Source: Saprospiraceae bacterium
Lineage (GTDB): Bacteria; Bacteroidota; Bacteroidia; Chitinophagales; Saprospiraceae
Direction: 5' to 3'
Length of the DNA: 51,646 bases
Assembly (NCBI GenBank): GCA_013001595.1
Contig: JABDMH010000101.1
Location: forward strand, 1-51,646
Positions 1 to 7,403 of the stretch are shown one piece after another. The number at the start of each line of letters is the position of its first letter. Position 1 is the stretch's first letter. The notes beneath the pieces were generated by a model, which ran no database searches, had not been told where the DNA came from, and saw only the letters and a program-made list of their open reading frames with translations. The position numbers and the translations under genes were made by a program.

Positions 1-290
1 AAATAAGGCCGGTCCTAAAGACAAAAGTGGAGGCAATAATAATCGGTAGATGGTGACATCAATGCTGCAGCAAACGATCACTTTAAAAAAATGTTATCCT
101 TAACTGACTGTAAAGACAAGGAAAATAGCGGATGGCACAACTAAATAACGCTCTGGGGCTAGGCGCAGTGCTCGCCAGGACTCCTTCTGCCCTTGCAAAC
201 GCTCTCTTATAATATATATAAAGTTTGCACAACAACGTTACTGCCGAGGCCAGCATTGCGACCTAACCCCTGTTATAGGTCGACTCACCT
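1..290. other. Left edge, no confident gene
   Basis: Nothing here reads as a confident gene. One frame is open from the left edge to a stop at 47-49 and ends in a hydrophilic Gly/Asn-rich tail, so it could be the last 15 codons of a gene lying outside the window. A second short open stretch ends at about 142. Neither can be assigned. Confidence 0.3.
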
Positions 291-629
291 CTATCCTGTT
301 TTCAATTTCTGTTCGATAGCTTCCTTAACAAACTGGTTCAACGTCTTACCTTCCAAGATTGCATGCTCGAACGCTTTCGAATGTAATTCTGGATTCAGCC
401 TAACATTAAAGGTTCCTTTGAATGACTTGAAAACTTCTTTTCCGGCTTCCTTGCAGAGGTTTAGATAATCCTCTACTGCCTCCCTAAAGGCCTTCTTCAA
501 TTTGTTCACTGTTGATCCTTCAAAAGTGACTAAATCATTAATCCCCTCTATTCGACCGTAGAACACCTCGTCTTCGGAAGAGAAATGCACTGATCCGATA
601 AAATCCTTAAATCTTAATTTATCAGTCAT
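291..629 (-). CDS. hicB: HicB-family antitoxin
   Basis: Predicted antitoxin of a HicAB type II toxin-antitoxin pair. The family binds HicA to neutralise it and represses its own operon. The N-terminal half (about residues 8-60) has the HicB partial RNase-H-like fold with the family pattern of a strand ending near 'FYGRIEGI' followed by a helix. The C-terminal part (about 75-112, 'NVRLNPELHSKAFEHA' then 'NQFVKEAIEQKL') looks like a ribbon-helix-helix DNA-binding segment. It follows hicA with an ATGA overlap (626-629), so translation is probably coupled. The toxin-first, antitoxin-second order is the usual one for hicAB. Length (112 aa) is normal for the longer RHH-type HicB. Autoregulation is known for the family and not shown here. 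Confidence 0.85.
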   Translation of the reverse strand: MTDKLRFKDFIGSVHFSSEDEVFYGRIEGINDLVTFEGSTVNKLKKAFREAVEDYLNLCKEAGKEVFKSFKGTFNVRLNPELHSKAFEHAILEGKTLNQFVKEAIEQKLKTG

Positions 630-883
630 ATCAATTTTTGTTTCTTAAGTTCTTCGATAATGTAGTTCTTAGCGTATCGCTTCAGTTCATTTCCAGGATG
701 TGGCTTGTGAAGTCGAATAATATGCTTCGAATCTGTATTTATGTAAGCTCTCCTTGATCCAGAAGTCTTACCTGTTCTCTTTTCCCTATATCCCAGTTTC
801 CCTAACACATATTCAAGTTCCTGGAATGTAATGGTGCTTCTTGGGTCTAGCAATCGTTCCAGAATCTTGGACAACCTACTCAT
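626..883 (-). CDS. hicA: HicA-family toxin (mRNA interferase)
   Basis: Predicted RNA-binding mRNA interferase toxin with a dsRBD-like alpha-beta-beta-beta-alpha fold. The characteristic core is visible: 'LGYREKRTGKTSGSRRAYI' followed by 'KHIIRLHKPHPGNELKRY' and a C-terminal helix. The classic HicA catalytic His usually sits in a G-S-H triplet. Here the triplet reads GSR, so the active His, if any, would have to be in the 'IRLHKPHPG' segment. A Bacteroidota-type promoter lies directly upstream, with the -7 box only 4 nt before the ATG, which implies a leaderless or almost leaderless mRNA. Overlaps hicB by 4 nt. The start is supported by length and by the family's usual N-terminal helix ('RLSKILERLL'). 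Confidence 0.85.
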   Translation of the reverse strand: MSRLSKILERLLDPRSTITFQELEYVLGKLGYREKRTGKTSGSRRAYINTDSKHIIRLHKPHPGNELKRYAKNYIIEELKKQKLI

Positions 884-1678
884 TAATCAAAGATAAGTAG
901 TTCTAAAGTCATTTGCAACTATGTTTCAGTTGCAATTCCAAGTCTTGCTGACCTATAACTTTTATCTGCAACCAAGATATACCGTGCTAATGCAAAGAGA
1001 CTATAGCAAAAGCCAATCCAGGCTTTCCCTACGGACCAGGCACAACAATCCCACAGACCTTTGTCAAAAGGTCTGGCTGTGCCTAGTGCTTTTCGGCAAG
1101 TGTAATACTTATTACTTTGAAACGGCCACAGGCCATACTGTCTGAGCAGCTAAAAAGATATTAAATATGCCCAAGCTTTGACAATCCGAACTTCTAGACT
1201 AAAATTTCTCAATGTTCGTGCGAGGTTATGGCATGTAGTGGAAAAACAATCTAGCAGATAAGCCGATGAACCATTCCTATATTTTCTTTGACTTTTCAGC
1301 CCTATCTGCGTTGTCGTCGCTACCAGAGCGAGGCTATGCTTCACTCCTTCCGCCTTGATAGAACTGAAAATGCTTTGAAAATATATACGGACTTGTCATC
1401 CCCTTATCTGCTGGTATGACCGTCGAAACGTACAGCACTGGTTTTGTCAAACGTAGGTCTACACTGAAGGCAGCGTCCTTCAGTGCCACCCAAAGTTTGC
1501 CCCGCCGGAGGCGAAAGAGAAAGTGATAAAGTAAAATTAAAAGTAAAAGGCACCTAACCATATTTAGTAGATATTTTAATCACACCCTCGACGAGCTCAG
1601 AGTATTAAAATCCGTTGAAAATCAAAGAATACCTGAACTCAGCTTCGCTCTTACGGATGCTTGTGATTCCTGATAATT
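884..1678. other. Non-coding stretch with small inverted repeats
   Basis: About 800 bases without a convincing gene. Apart from the hicAB promoter it holds a hairpin at 1038-1084 (outer arms AGGCACA/TGTGCCT, inner arms CAGACCTTT/AAAGGTCTG) and a pair of perfect 10-bp inverted repeats, AGCAGATAAG at 1253-1262 and CTTATCTGCT at 1403-1412. The short open frames here have no recognisable domain. This may be debris of small mobile elements. Confidence 0.4.
888..918 (-). promoter_or_regulatory. hicAB promoter, Bacteroidota type
   Basis: On the minus strand a TTG (-33 element, plus coordinates 916-918) is followed after exactly 20 nt by TATCTTTG (888-895), an exact match to the Bacteroidota -7 consensus TAnnTTTG. 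The hicA ATG begins 4 nt after this box, so transcription should begin at or very near the start codon. The match is seen directly; promoter activity is inferred. Confidence 0.6.
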
Positions 1679-1695
1679 GTCTGAATCAGGATTTT
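1679..1695 (+). repeat. Inverted repeat, left end of GxxExxY cassette
   Basis: GTCTGAATCAGGATTTT, continuing into two further copies of a CAGGATT-like motif up to 1710. It pairs perfectly over 17 bp with the reverse complement at 2123-2139. The stop codon of the GxxExxY gene (1710-1712) touches the end of this repeat-derived sequence. Confidence 0.75.
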
Positions 1696-1709
1696 CAGGA
1701 TTTCAGGAT

Positions 1710-2087
1710 TCAATCCCTGTATTTTGGATTAAACACCTTCTTAAATTGTAGACTTAGTGCTCCGAAGTTGATCAGTAGGCCAATTGGTTTGTCATATGCT
1801 ACTACATAATTTTTTGCCTGTGCAAGATGGACATCCTCCAGATTTATCAGTGCCTTTAGCTCAACAATCACCTGGTCCTCTATAACAAAGTCTGCTCTGC
1901 GCGTGCCTACGCGAACACCCTCATAATGGATATCGTGTTCCTTTTCCCGGGAGAAGCTTATTCCTGCACGTTTCATTTCGATGGCCAAGCACCTTTGGTA
2001 TATCACTTCCTGAAATCCATTGCCCAACGTGCGATGGACTTTCATAGCACAGCCGTTGATTTTATATGTCAGATTGTCTAGATTCAA
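1710..2087 (-). CDS. GxxExxY family protein
   Basis: Member of the GxxExxY family, common in Bacteroidota and in other phyla with patchy distribution; biochemical function unknown. The signature is present near residue 24 as GFQEVIY. The later pattern 'RRADFVIEDQVIVELKA' is like the D-(x)n-ExK core of the PD-(D/E)XK nuclease fold, so a nuclease-like fold is plausible. Length (125 aa) is typical. The gene sits alone on the minus strand, bracketed by perfect 17-bp inverted repeats at 1679-1695 and 2123-2139, which suggests it travels as a small cassette. Family assignment is firm; function is not known. Confidence 0.85.
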   Translation of the reverse strand: MNLDNLTYKINGCAMKVHRTLGNGFQEVIYQRCLAIEMKRAGISFSREKEHDIHYEGVRVGTRRADFVIEDQVIVELKALINLEDVHLAQAKNYVVAYDKPIGLLINFGALSLQFKKVFNPKYRD

Positions 2088-2122
2088 TGAGGTTTTTCAA
2101 TCCTTCTAATCCCTAAATCTAC

Positions 2123-2139
2123 AAAATCCTGATTCAGAC
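2123..2139 (-). repeat. Inverted repeat, right end of GxxExxY cassette
   Basis: Reads GTCTGAATCAGGATTTT on the minus strand, a perfect inverted copy of 1679-1695. It lies 35 nt upstream of the GxxExxY start, so the cassette is about 460 bp end to end. Confidence 0.75.
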
Positions 2140-2172
2140 TACGTAACGCCAAGCCTCGCCACTGGCATCAGC

Positions 2173-2589
2173 CTACTTCGTTGTGATTTCGATCACCCCA
2201 AACGCTCCCCTGGCACCATACCTTCCTGCTTGTGCGGGAGGTACGACGGTGATTTTTTTCACAGTTTGCACATCCACCGATCCTTCAACTTCTGCATAAC
2301 CACGTCCTATCGGAGCTCCATCAACCACAAATAAAGGTTGATCGGCGTCCGAGCTCGACAGGGACCTATTTCCGCGAATAAATATGGACGCATCGCTGCC
2401 ATAGCCACGAATATCCAGGCCTCCCTCTCTCCGTAACAGGTCCATCAATTCGGTAAACTCTGGACTTTCGATGTCTTTATCTTTGTCAACATTACCTGCT
2501 GGGGCGGAAGTGGAACAACTTAGCCATGTGATTGTCAAAAGGGCAAGTACCATAACAGGATAGGATCTTAACCAATGGGGAGCTCGCAT
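2173..2589 (-). CDS. Lipoprotein with isolated TonB-receptor plug domain
   Basis: Predicted lipoprotein of about 138 residues. The chosen start (ATG at 2589) gives a signal peptide 'MVLALLTITWLSC' ending in a lipobox Cys; an upstream ATG at 2628 would only add a poor N-terminus. After a charged linker comes a SusC/TonB-dependent-receptor plug segment: 'LDIRGYGSDASIFIRG', 'PLFVVDGAPIGRG', then 'ITVVPPAQAGRYGARGA' and 'GVIEITTK', which ends the protein. In full receptors this plug is followed by a 22-strand barrel, absent here: the stop comes right after the last plug strand and no remnant barrel is seen downstream. It may be a stand-alone plug-like lipoprotein or a relic of a receptor. It is divergent from the next gene. 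Confidence 0.75.
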   Translation of the reverse strand: MRAPHWLRSYPVMVLALLTITWLSCSTSAPAGNVDKDKDIESPEFTELMDLLRREGGLDIRGYGSDASIFIRGNRSLSSSDADQPLFVVDGAPIGRGYAEVEGSVDVQTVKKITVVPPAQAGRYGARGAFGVIEITTK

Positions 2590-2745
2590 AGTATAACTTC
2601 TATGCCAGTATAACATGTTTCCAAGCATAACAGTTTCGCTATTTTTATCTTAGATTAGATAAAGTGATATGCTGACAAGTACACGATACGATGATCTTAA
2701 ACCTTGGCATCTTAAAATGGCCATGGTATCAATTTTTGTGCAAAA

Positions 2746-3243
2746 ATGAAGCCTTTTTTCCTCCTACTGATTGTGATATCTTTTACTTGGTCTTGTGCAG
2801 ACAGCCTCCTGGATGAAATTCCATCCGTGAACGTAAGTGCGCTAGAAGATCTATCTATGAAAGTTTATGTGGATAGCCTTCATCTCGATCAAGGACTATT
2901 TAGTCGAAAGTTAGAGGAAAGGGGATTTACAAATATCTACGGATTGGCGAAATTCAACGTTGACCAGGTGCCCACCAGCTTCAATTACGAGTTGATATTG
3001 CTCTCTTGTACCAAAGGACCAGAACGCCATCATCTCCTTGCTACAATACATATGGATTATAACGCTATTTCAGATATCTTTCAAATAAATCCGAGAGACT
3101 ATGTACTATCCGGCGTTTTTGCCCATAATGAAGTCCATCCCGTAGGCATTGAACTCAGTCCAGCAAAGTCCAATTTAAATCTTGTGTATCTATTGATCAA
3201 TAATGACGGCAAAATCAGTAAACTGGCCAGAGGACAAAATTGA
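2746..3243 (+). CDS. Hypothetical lipoprotein
   Basis: Unrecognised 165-residue protein with a clear type II signal peptide: 'MKPFFLLLIVISFTWSC' ends in a lipobox-like Cys at residue 17, so it is probably anchored in the inner or outer membrane facing the periplasm. The mature part is mixed alpha/beta in appearance, with no motif I can name. It is transcribed divergently from the TonB-plug lipoprotein and precedes the cytochrome/sorbosone dehydrogenase lipoprotein by 59 nt, so the two may share a transcript. Coding status is supported by the signal peptide and by the absence of competing frames. Confidence 0.6.
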   Translation: MKPFFLLLIVISFTWSCADSLLDEIPSVNVSALEDLSMKVYVDSLHLDQGLFSRKLEERGFTNIYGLAKFNVDQVPTSFNYELILLSCTKGPERHHLLATIHMDYNAISDIFQINPRDYVLSGVFAHNEVHPVGIELSPAKSNLNLVYLLINNDGKISKLARGQN

Positions 3244-3302
3244 CTCCGCATGTCTAATCTAAGACATTGGACATTTCACACCTTCAATAATCGAGAGTAA
3301 TC

Positions 3303-4919
3303 ATGCAGACAAAAGTACCCACCATATATAAGAATATCCCATTGAATTACAAGGTGTCTATTTGTCTATTTGCCTTCATCTTCAGCTCTTGTCAGTATAA
3401 ATCCAAAGTTAATCTGGAGAACAAGCTAGCCCTGGGTGAATCCATCTACACAATCACTTGCCAAAGTTGTCATCAAGCGGATGGTCAAGGTATATACCCT
3501 ATGCATCCACCATTAGCCGGATCGGAATGGGTAACGGGTAGCAAAGAGCGATTGATCAAGGTACTACTCGAGGGACTAGATCGAGAAATAATGGTCAAGG
3601 GCCAGCTGTATGATGAGGTCATGCCCGATCATGATTCGTTGAGCAATGAGCAAATGAGTGCTGTATTGACCTATGTACGCGAAAGTTTCGGCAACTCAGC
3701 GGGAACAGTCTCCATTGAAGCAGTAGACTCTGTAAGAAGAGGACTCAGTCTGCATGAGCCTTTAGCCCTGAGCGATGTGCTACCTGCCAATGATTATGAA
3801 CAAAGAAAAGTGACTGGAGGTGTGGCCAGTAGGGTTGGATCAGCTATAGAAGCTGGTGCCATTCACTTAGATGAGATTCAAGCACCTCCCGGATTTGAAG
3901 TGTCGATTTTTGCCGAAGGTCTGCAAAATCCTCGATCACTTGCGTTGGGTCCAAAGGGGACCGTCTTTGTCGGTTCTCGAAAAAATGAAACAGACTTTGT
4001 GTATGCGATTCGGGATGATGACCAAGACTGGAAAGCAGATACCATAATTAAGATTGAGAAAGGTTTGGAATGGCGTCCGCTCGGAGTGGCCATGAGGGAT
4101 GGCGATCTCTATGTGGGAGAGATCCATCGTGTAGTAAGATATCAAGATATTGAAAATCATCTCTTGGACCCTCCGGAACCTGAAGTCATCTATGAGTTTC
4201 CCAGAGAAAAAAAACATGGAGACAAATACATCGCCTTTGGACCGGACGATAAGTTGTATGTACCGGTCGGGGCTCCATGCAATAGTTGCCTGGAGGACAA
4301 TCCCATTTTTGCCACCATCACGCGCATGGATCCTGATGGGAGCAATTTTGAAATCTTTGCCCATGGCGTTCGAAACAGCCGAGGCTTTGACTGGCATCCA
4401 CAAACTCAGGAGCTTTGGTTTTGTGATAATGGTCGCGACCATCTCGGCGATGATCTACCGCCCTGTGAAGTAAATAGAGCTCCAAGCGCCGGATTGCATT
4501 TCGGCTTTCCCTTTTGTCATGGCAGCGAAATTAGCGATCCCGAATTCGGCACTCAAAAACCTTGCACCAACTTCCAACCCACGGCGTTTAACTTAGTGGC
4601 CCATGCGGCACCGGTGAGCTTACTTTTTTATACAGGAACACAATTCCCGGAAGATTATCATGGATCGATATTAGTGTCGGAACATGGCAGTTGGAATCGC
4701 TCCAAAAAACAAGGGTATCGAGTGATGAAATTACATTTGGATGGTAATCAAGTGGTAGCACATGAGCCCTTCCTCACCGGCTGGCTAGACCATCAAAAGG
4801 ACGATGCGTGGGGTAGACCAGTAGACCTATTGCAAATGCCAGATGGATCTCTACTGCTAAGTGACGATTATGCCGGGGTCATCTATCGCGTTGCTTACAC
4901 TCAAGGCGTTAACCTTTGA
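3303..4919 (+). CDS. Lipoprotein: N-terminal cytochrome c plus sorbosone-dehydrogenase-type propeller
   Basis: Probably a periplasmic sugar or polyol dehydrogenase with its own electron-transfer haem. The signal ends at Cys30 ('FIFSSC'), giving a lipoprotein. A class I cytochrome c domain (about residues 42-130) carries the haem motif C53-Q-S-C56-H57 and a candidate axial Met near 'EVMPDHD'. From about residue 195 ('APPGFEVSIFAEGL') a glucose/sorbosone-dehydrogenase-like beta-propeller follows, with typical segments 'RSLALGPKGTVFVGSR', 'HGVRNSRGFDWHPQTQELWF', 'VLVSEHGSWNRSKKQGYRV'-like strands and 'GRPVDLLQMPDGSLLLSDD' near the C-terminus. PQQ use is known for some relatives and not demonstrable here. 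A decayed gene begins 34 nt downstream. The cytochrome lies at the opposite end compared with the fusion at 29180-32365. Confidence 0.85.
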   Translation: MQTKVPTIYKNIPLNYKVSICLFAFIFSSCQYKSKVNLENKLALGESIYTITCQSCHQADGQGIYPMHPPLAGSEWVTGSKERLIKVLLEGLDREIMVKGQLYDEVMPDHDSLSNEQMSAVLTYVRESFGNSAGTVSIEAVDSVRRGLSLHEPLALSDVLPANDYEQRKVTGGVASRVGSAIEAGAIHLDEIQAPPGFEVSIFAEGLQNPRSLALGPKGTVFVGSRKNETDFVYAIRDDDQDWKADTIIKIEKGLEWRPLGVAMRDGDLYVGEIHRVVRYQDIENHLLDPPEPEVIYEFPREKKHGDKYIAFGPDDKLYVPVGAPCNSCLEDNPIFATITRMDPDGSNFEIFAHGVRNSRGFDWHPQTQELWFCDNGRDHLGDDLPPCEVNRAPSAGLHFGFPFCHGSEISDPEFGTQKPCTNFQPTAFNLVAHAAPVSLLFYTGTQFPEDYHGSILVSEHGSWNRSKKQGYRVMKLHLDGNQVVAHEPFLTGWLDHQKDDAWGRPVDLLQMPDGSLLLSDDYAGVIYRVAYTQGVNL

Positions 4920-4953
4920 GTCTACAATACGGCAGCAAGAAAAATTAAAGCAT

Positions 4954-5620
4954 ATGAAATTGGTAATAAGTTGGCCTATCATACTCCTGGTACTGGTAAC
5001 CAGTGTACAGGGATGTACTAGCGACACAACTCAGGAGCATGATAAGAATAGATCTTTACCTGTGGTCAAAGATAAATTGGTAGCTCCCCTTGCAGGTCAA
5101 GTCCGCTGGTCATGCTGCGCCCGTCAAATCGACCATATACATCCACTAGCCCGCCTGGTGTGGAGGTGGATACATTCTAACTACCAATGATGTAGTTGTG
5201 AAGAAGAATGCTGGGCAATGGGTTCTTGATGGACCTGGAAGCGTGGTGATGAAATCAGGATCGAGCTTCCGATGGATGTACACAAGGTCATGCTACCGGA
5301 TAGAGACGATTATGTAGTCCATATGCGGGGTCCCGTTGTGCTGGCACGCAGTAGCCGATTGGAAAGAAGTGCCATCGACGGGTCCTTATCTTTTCCCGAT
5401 GACATTGAGTTGAAAGAGGTCGAGCAGGCGGGTCTCAAAGGTACCCTGGATGCATTTTACATGTACGCTTGCCAATGGCACACCATTCAACTCTGCGACC
5501 ACGCTTCAACCGACAATCAGTTTGACAAACCCGACCGATCCGAATGCCCTCAAGGAGATGATGGTAAATCGGGTGTCGGATGACCAGCGGTTGTGGTTTC
5601 CACTGGCAAGATGATCTTGC
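4954..5620 (+). pseudogene. Decayed secreted glycosidase, resembling GH127/DUF1680
   Basis: A reading frame starts at 4954 with a good lipoprotein signal ('LVLVTSVQGC') but soon breaks. Pieces in different frames then resemble the C-terminal part of DUF1680 (GH127 beta-L-arabinofuranosidase-like) proteins: 'YILTTNDVVVKKNAG' (about 5168-5212), 'TWKRGDEIRIELPM' (about 5234-5275), then 'DYVVHMRGPVVLA' (about 5308-5346). These match the family order of a small beta domain, the 'R-x-W-K-x-GD' motif, and the 'GP-VLA' strand. A frameshift near 5232-5237 and an apparent large internal deletion (a full protein needs about 600-700 residues) leave it non-functional. The family name is from motif memory and is moderately sure; the decay is seen directly. 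It follows the dehydrogenase by 34 nt, so it was probably in that operon. Confidence 0.5.
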
Positions 5621-5944
5621 AAAGATCAATAGAAAATATGCTAGTGCGCTTATCCGAGGACCTGCCTTTTAAGATGATGAGGTCTTTTGATGAGCATACT
5701 AAAACAGGGTGTTTTCCATCCGATTTTCGCTAAGCCCAAGTGGTATTAGCCTCTTCTGGACACAATGTATGCTGTTTACTTCCACAGTAATTTTCGTCAT
5801 TTCTAAGACATTAACTTCAGGTGATTCCAGAAAATACACTTTGCACAGAATCACATAACAATCCATCTATATGCTTTACTGACTCAAAGTCAGCTTAAAG
5901 CCATCTACAGCAGTGATCCGAAGGAGGGCGGTGGAAGAGGTCCA

Positions 5945-5978
5945 AAGAAGGGTGTAGTATTAGTACTGCACCCTTCTT
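5945..5978. terminator. Long hairpin, terminator-like
   Basis: A 15-bp stem (AAGAAGGGTGTAGTA / TACTGCACCCTTCTT, a single G-T wobble) closes a 4-nt TTAG loop and is followed by CTCTTT. The T-run is weak, so termination is plausible on either strand but not certain. Confidence 0.5.
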
Positions 5979-6045
5979 CTCTTTACATAGTACCTAATCC
6001 ATGCATCGAACTCAGCCCTATTATCCGATGTAGGATCTAGTCCGA

Positions 6046-6169
6046 GCGTGCCAATCCCTGTGGCTTATGAATCTTTAGGTATTCCTAATCCGAGGACAAA
6101 GGGGGATCCCAAGCCCAGTAGAAAAGGGGGATTCCTAAGCCCGGAGTGCAACGAAGGGATTGGTAAGCC
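6046..6169. repeat. REP-like palindrome, copy 1
   Basis: Left arm (about 6046-6074) and right arm (6129-6169) of the double-stem palindrome that recurs around the transposase gene. The core pairs are CCAATCC with GGATTGG and a degraded GGCTTAGGAATC with GATTCCTAAGCC. The interior carries an extra 'gggggatccc' partial duplication. Confidence 0.65.
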
Positions 6170-6277
6170 CACGAATATTAAAACCATACGGGCTTGGTAA
6201 TGGCTTACTAAAGGCAAGCCCCGATGGAAAAGCAATATAACCCTTAGCCAAAACCCAATGTCTAACTGCCGATTTCG

Positions 6278-6385
6278 AGCTTACCAATCCCTGCGGGCTT
6301 AGGAATCTCTCCTAAAGGGGGATTCCTCAGCCGAGAAGTAAAGGGGGATTCCTCAGCATGCTGCGAAGCGGAAGGATTGGTAAGC
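6278..6385. repeat. REP-like palindrome, copy 2
   Basis: Well preserved outer stem GAGCTTACCAATCC (6278-6291) with GGATTGGTAAGC (6374-6385), and inner stem GGCTTAGGAATC with GATTCCTCAGC, present twice. The spacer before it (about 6234-6253, 'aatataacccttagcc') is the same spacer found between the copies at 8.1-8.6 kb. Confidence 0.7.
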
Positions 6386-6619
6386 CCCCACGAAAAACAG
6401 TTCGCTATAGCTCTGCGATCTCTGCGCCTCTGCGTGACTTCACATGCAACTGGTAGCTACATTCATGTGAATCTAATATAGCCTGCCTTCGATTCCGCTG
6501 CGCTGCACTCAGGCTGACCACATGGGGTGTTTACTGCGAGGTAGATCAGGTGACGATCGATAGGAATTAGGAAGTGAAAGGGATTTCTAAGACTTGGAGT
6601 CCGGGGTATGGCTCACTAA

Positions 6620-7078
6620 ATGCAGATTCTTTGGTCCAGACCTCCAGACAAAGATGACATGTCTGGCAAAGGTGCTGAATTGGCTGGTGGTCGATGGAAT
6701 AGTATTGGCCAAGCTATGTTCTACACAGCAGAAAACAGGGCATTGTGCACGGCTGAAATCGCAGTGCATACGCCATTGGGCATTGTTCCAAAGAACTATT
6801 ATCTAATCTCGATCGAAATTCCACAAGACACCGATATGCTAGAGATTGACGTGAAAGACTTACCTAAAAACTGGAAAACCTTCCCCCATTCACCCATCAC
6901 AAAAAAAGTGTGCGATCAATTTATTGCGCAGAATAATTTTCTCATAATGAAGGTGCCCTCTGCGGTCATCCACGGAGCATACAATTGTTTGATTAATCCA
7001 ACCCACAAAAACTTCAAGAAAGTCAACATAGTTGGGAGTGAGCCTTTCGCATTTGATAAACGACTGTTTGACAAATAG
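6620..7078 (+). CDS. RES-domain toxin, orphan
   Basis: RES-domain protein. Characterised members are toxins that degrade NAD+ and pair with an Xre/DUF2384 antitoxin encoded just upstream. The three residues that name the family are visible: Arg in 'GGRWNS' (about residue 25), Glu in 'LCTAEIAVH' (about 46), and Ser in 'VPSAVI' near residue 113. The N-terminus is slightly short or diverged: the usual 'YR' segment before 'DMSGKGAEL' is not recognisable. No antitoxin reading frame exists within 500 bp upstream or downstream, so this is an orphan. It lies between two REP-like palindromes. It may be inactive, recently separated from its antitoxin, or tolerated through chromosomal antitoxins elsewhere. 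Confidence 0.8.
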   Translation: MQILWSRPPDKDDMSGKGAELAGGRWNSIGQAMFYTAENRALCTAEIAVHTPLGIVPKNYYLISIEIPQDTDMLEIDVKDLPKNWKTFPHSPITKKVCDQFIAQNNFLIMKVPSAVIHGAYNCLINPTHKNFKKVNIVGSEPFAFDKRLFDK

Positions 7079-7176
7079 ATTCTACAACTTTTCCCTTGGA
7101 ATAGATTTATTTGTAAATAGAACTGTGCGGTCCTTCATCCCAGATACAAAGAAAAACCAGATGTCTTCCCAGTCCG

Positions 7177-7324
7177 AGCTTACCAATCCCTGCGGGCTTA
7201 GGAATCTCTCCGTATTCCTAAGCCGAGGACAAAGGGGATCCCAAGCCCCGTAAAAAAGGGGATTCTTATACCAAAGTAGAGGAGGATTCCTAAGCCTGCA
7301 GCGAAGCGAAAGGATTGGTAAGCC
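7177..7324. repeat. REP-like palindrome, copy 3
   Basis: Outer stem GAGCTTACCAATCC (7177-7190) with GGATTGGTAAGC (7312-7323). The inner arms GGCTTAGGAATC and GATTCCTAAGCC are separated by two partial repeats of the 'aaaggggatccc' type. It ends about 80 bp before the transposase start, and a further half-arm (about 7335-7362) follows. Confidence 0.7.
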
Positions 7325-7403
7325 TCCGCATTAGAAATCCCTATGGGCTTTAGGAATCTCTCACCAACTTGGGAATCGTTCACGAAAAACCTACTTTACC
7401 ATA

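Larger units (their letters stand above)
5621..6619. other. Non-coding stretch with hairpin and REP copies
   Basis: About 1 kb without a gene. It contains a long terminator-like hairpin (5945-5978), two copies of the RAYT-associated palindrome (6046-6169 and 6278-6385), and low-information sequence around 6406-6590 with the repetitive 'ctctgcg' phrasing seen in intergenic repeats of many genomes. No antitoxin gene is visible ahead of the RES gene. Confidence 0.6.

Noticed and set aside
120-290. Possible tRNA in the left-edge sequence
   Set aside because: No cloverleaf with a T-loop GTTCRA motif could be built.
1150-1561. Two minus-strand open frames of 64 and 75 codons
   Set aside because: Low-complexity hydrophobic start, no domain, and a mix of inverted-repeat sequence; more likely non-coding.
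3936-4442. 168-codon minus-strand open frame
   Set aside because: Lies entirely within the convincing dehydrogenase gene and has no domain or signal.
6406-6590. 'ctctgcg'-type phrasing as a gene or antitoxin remnant
   Set aside because: No open frame; the phrase is a common intergenic repeat motif.
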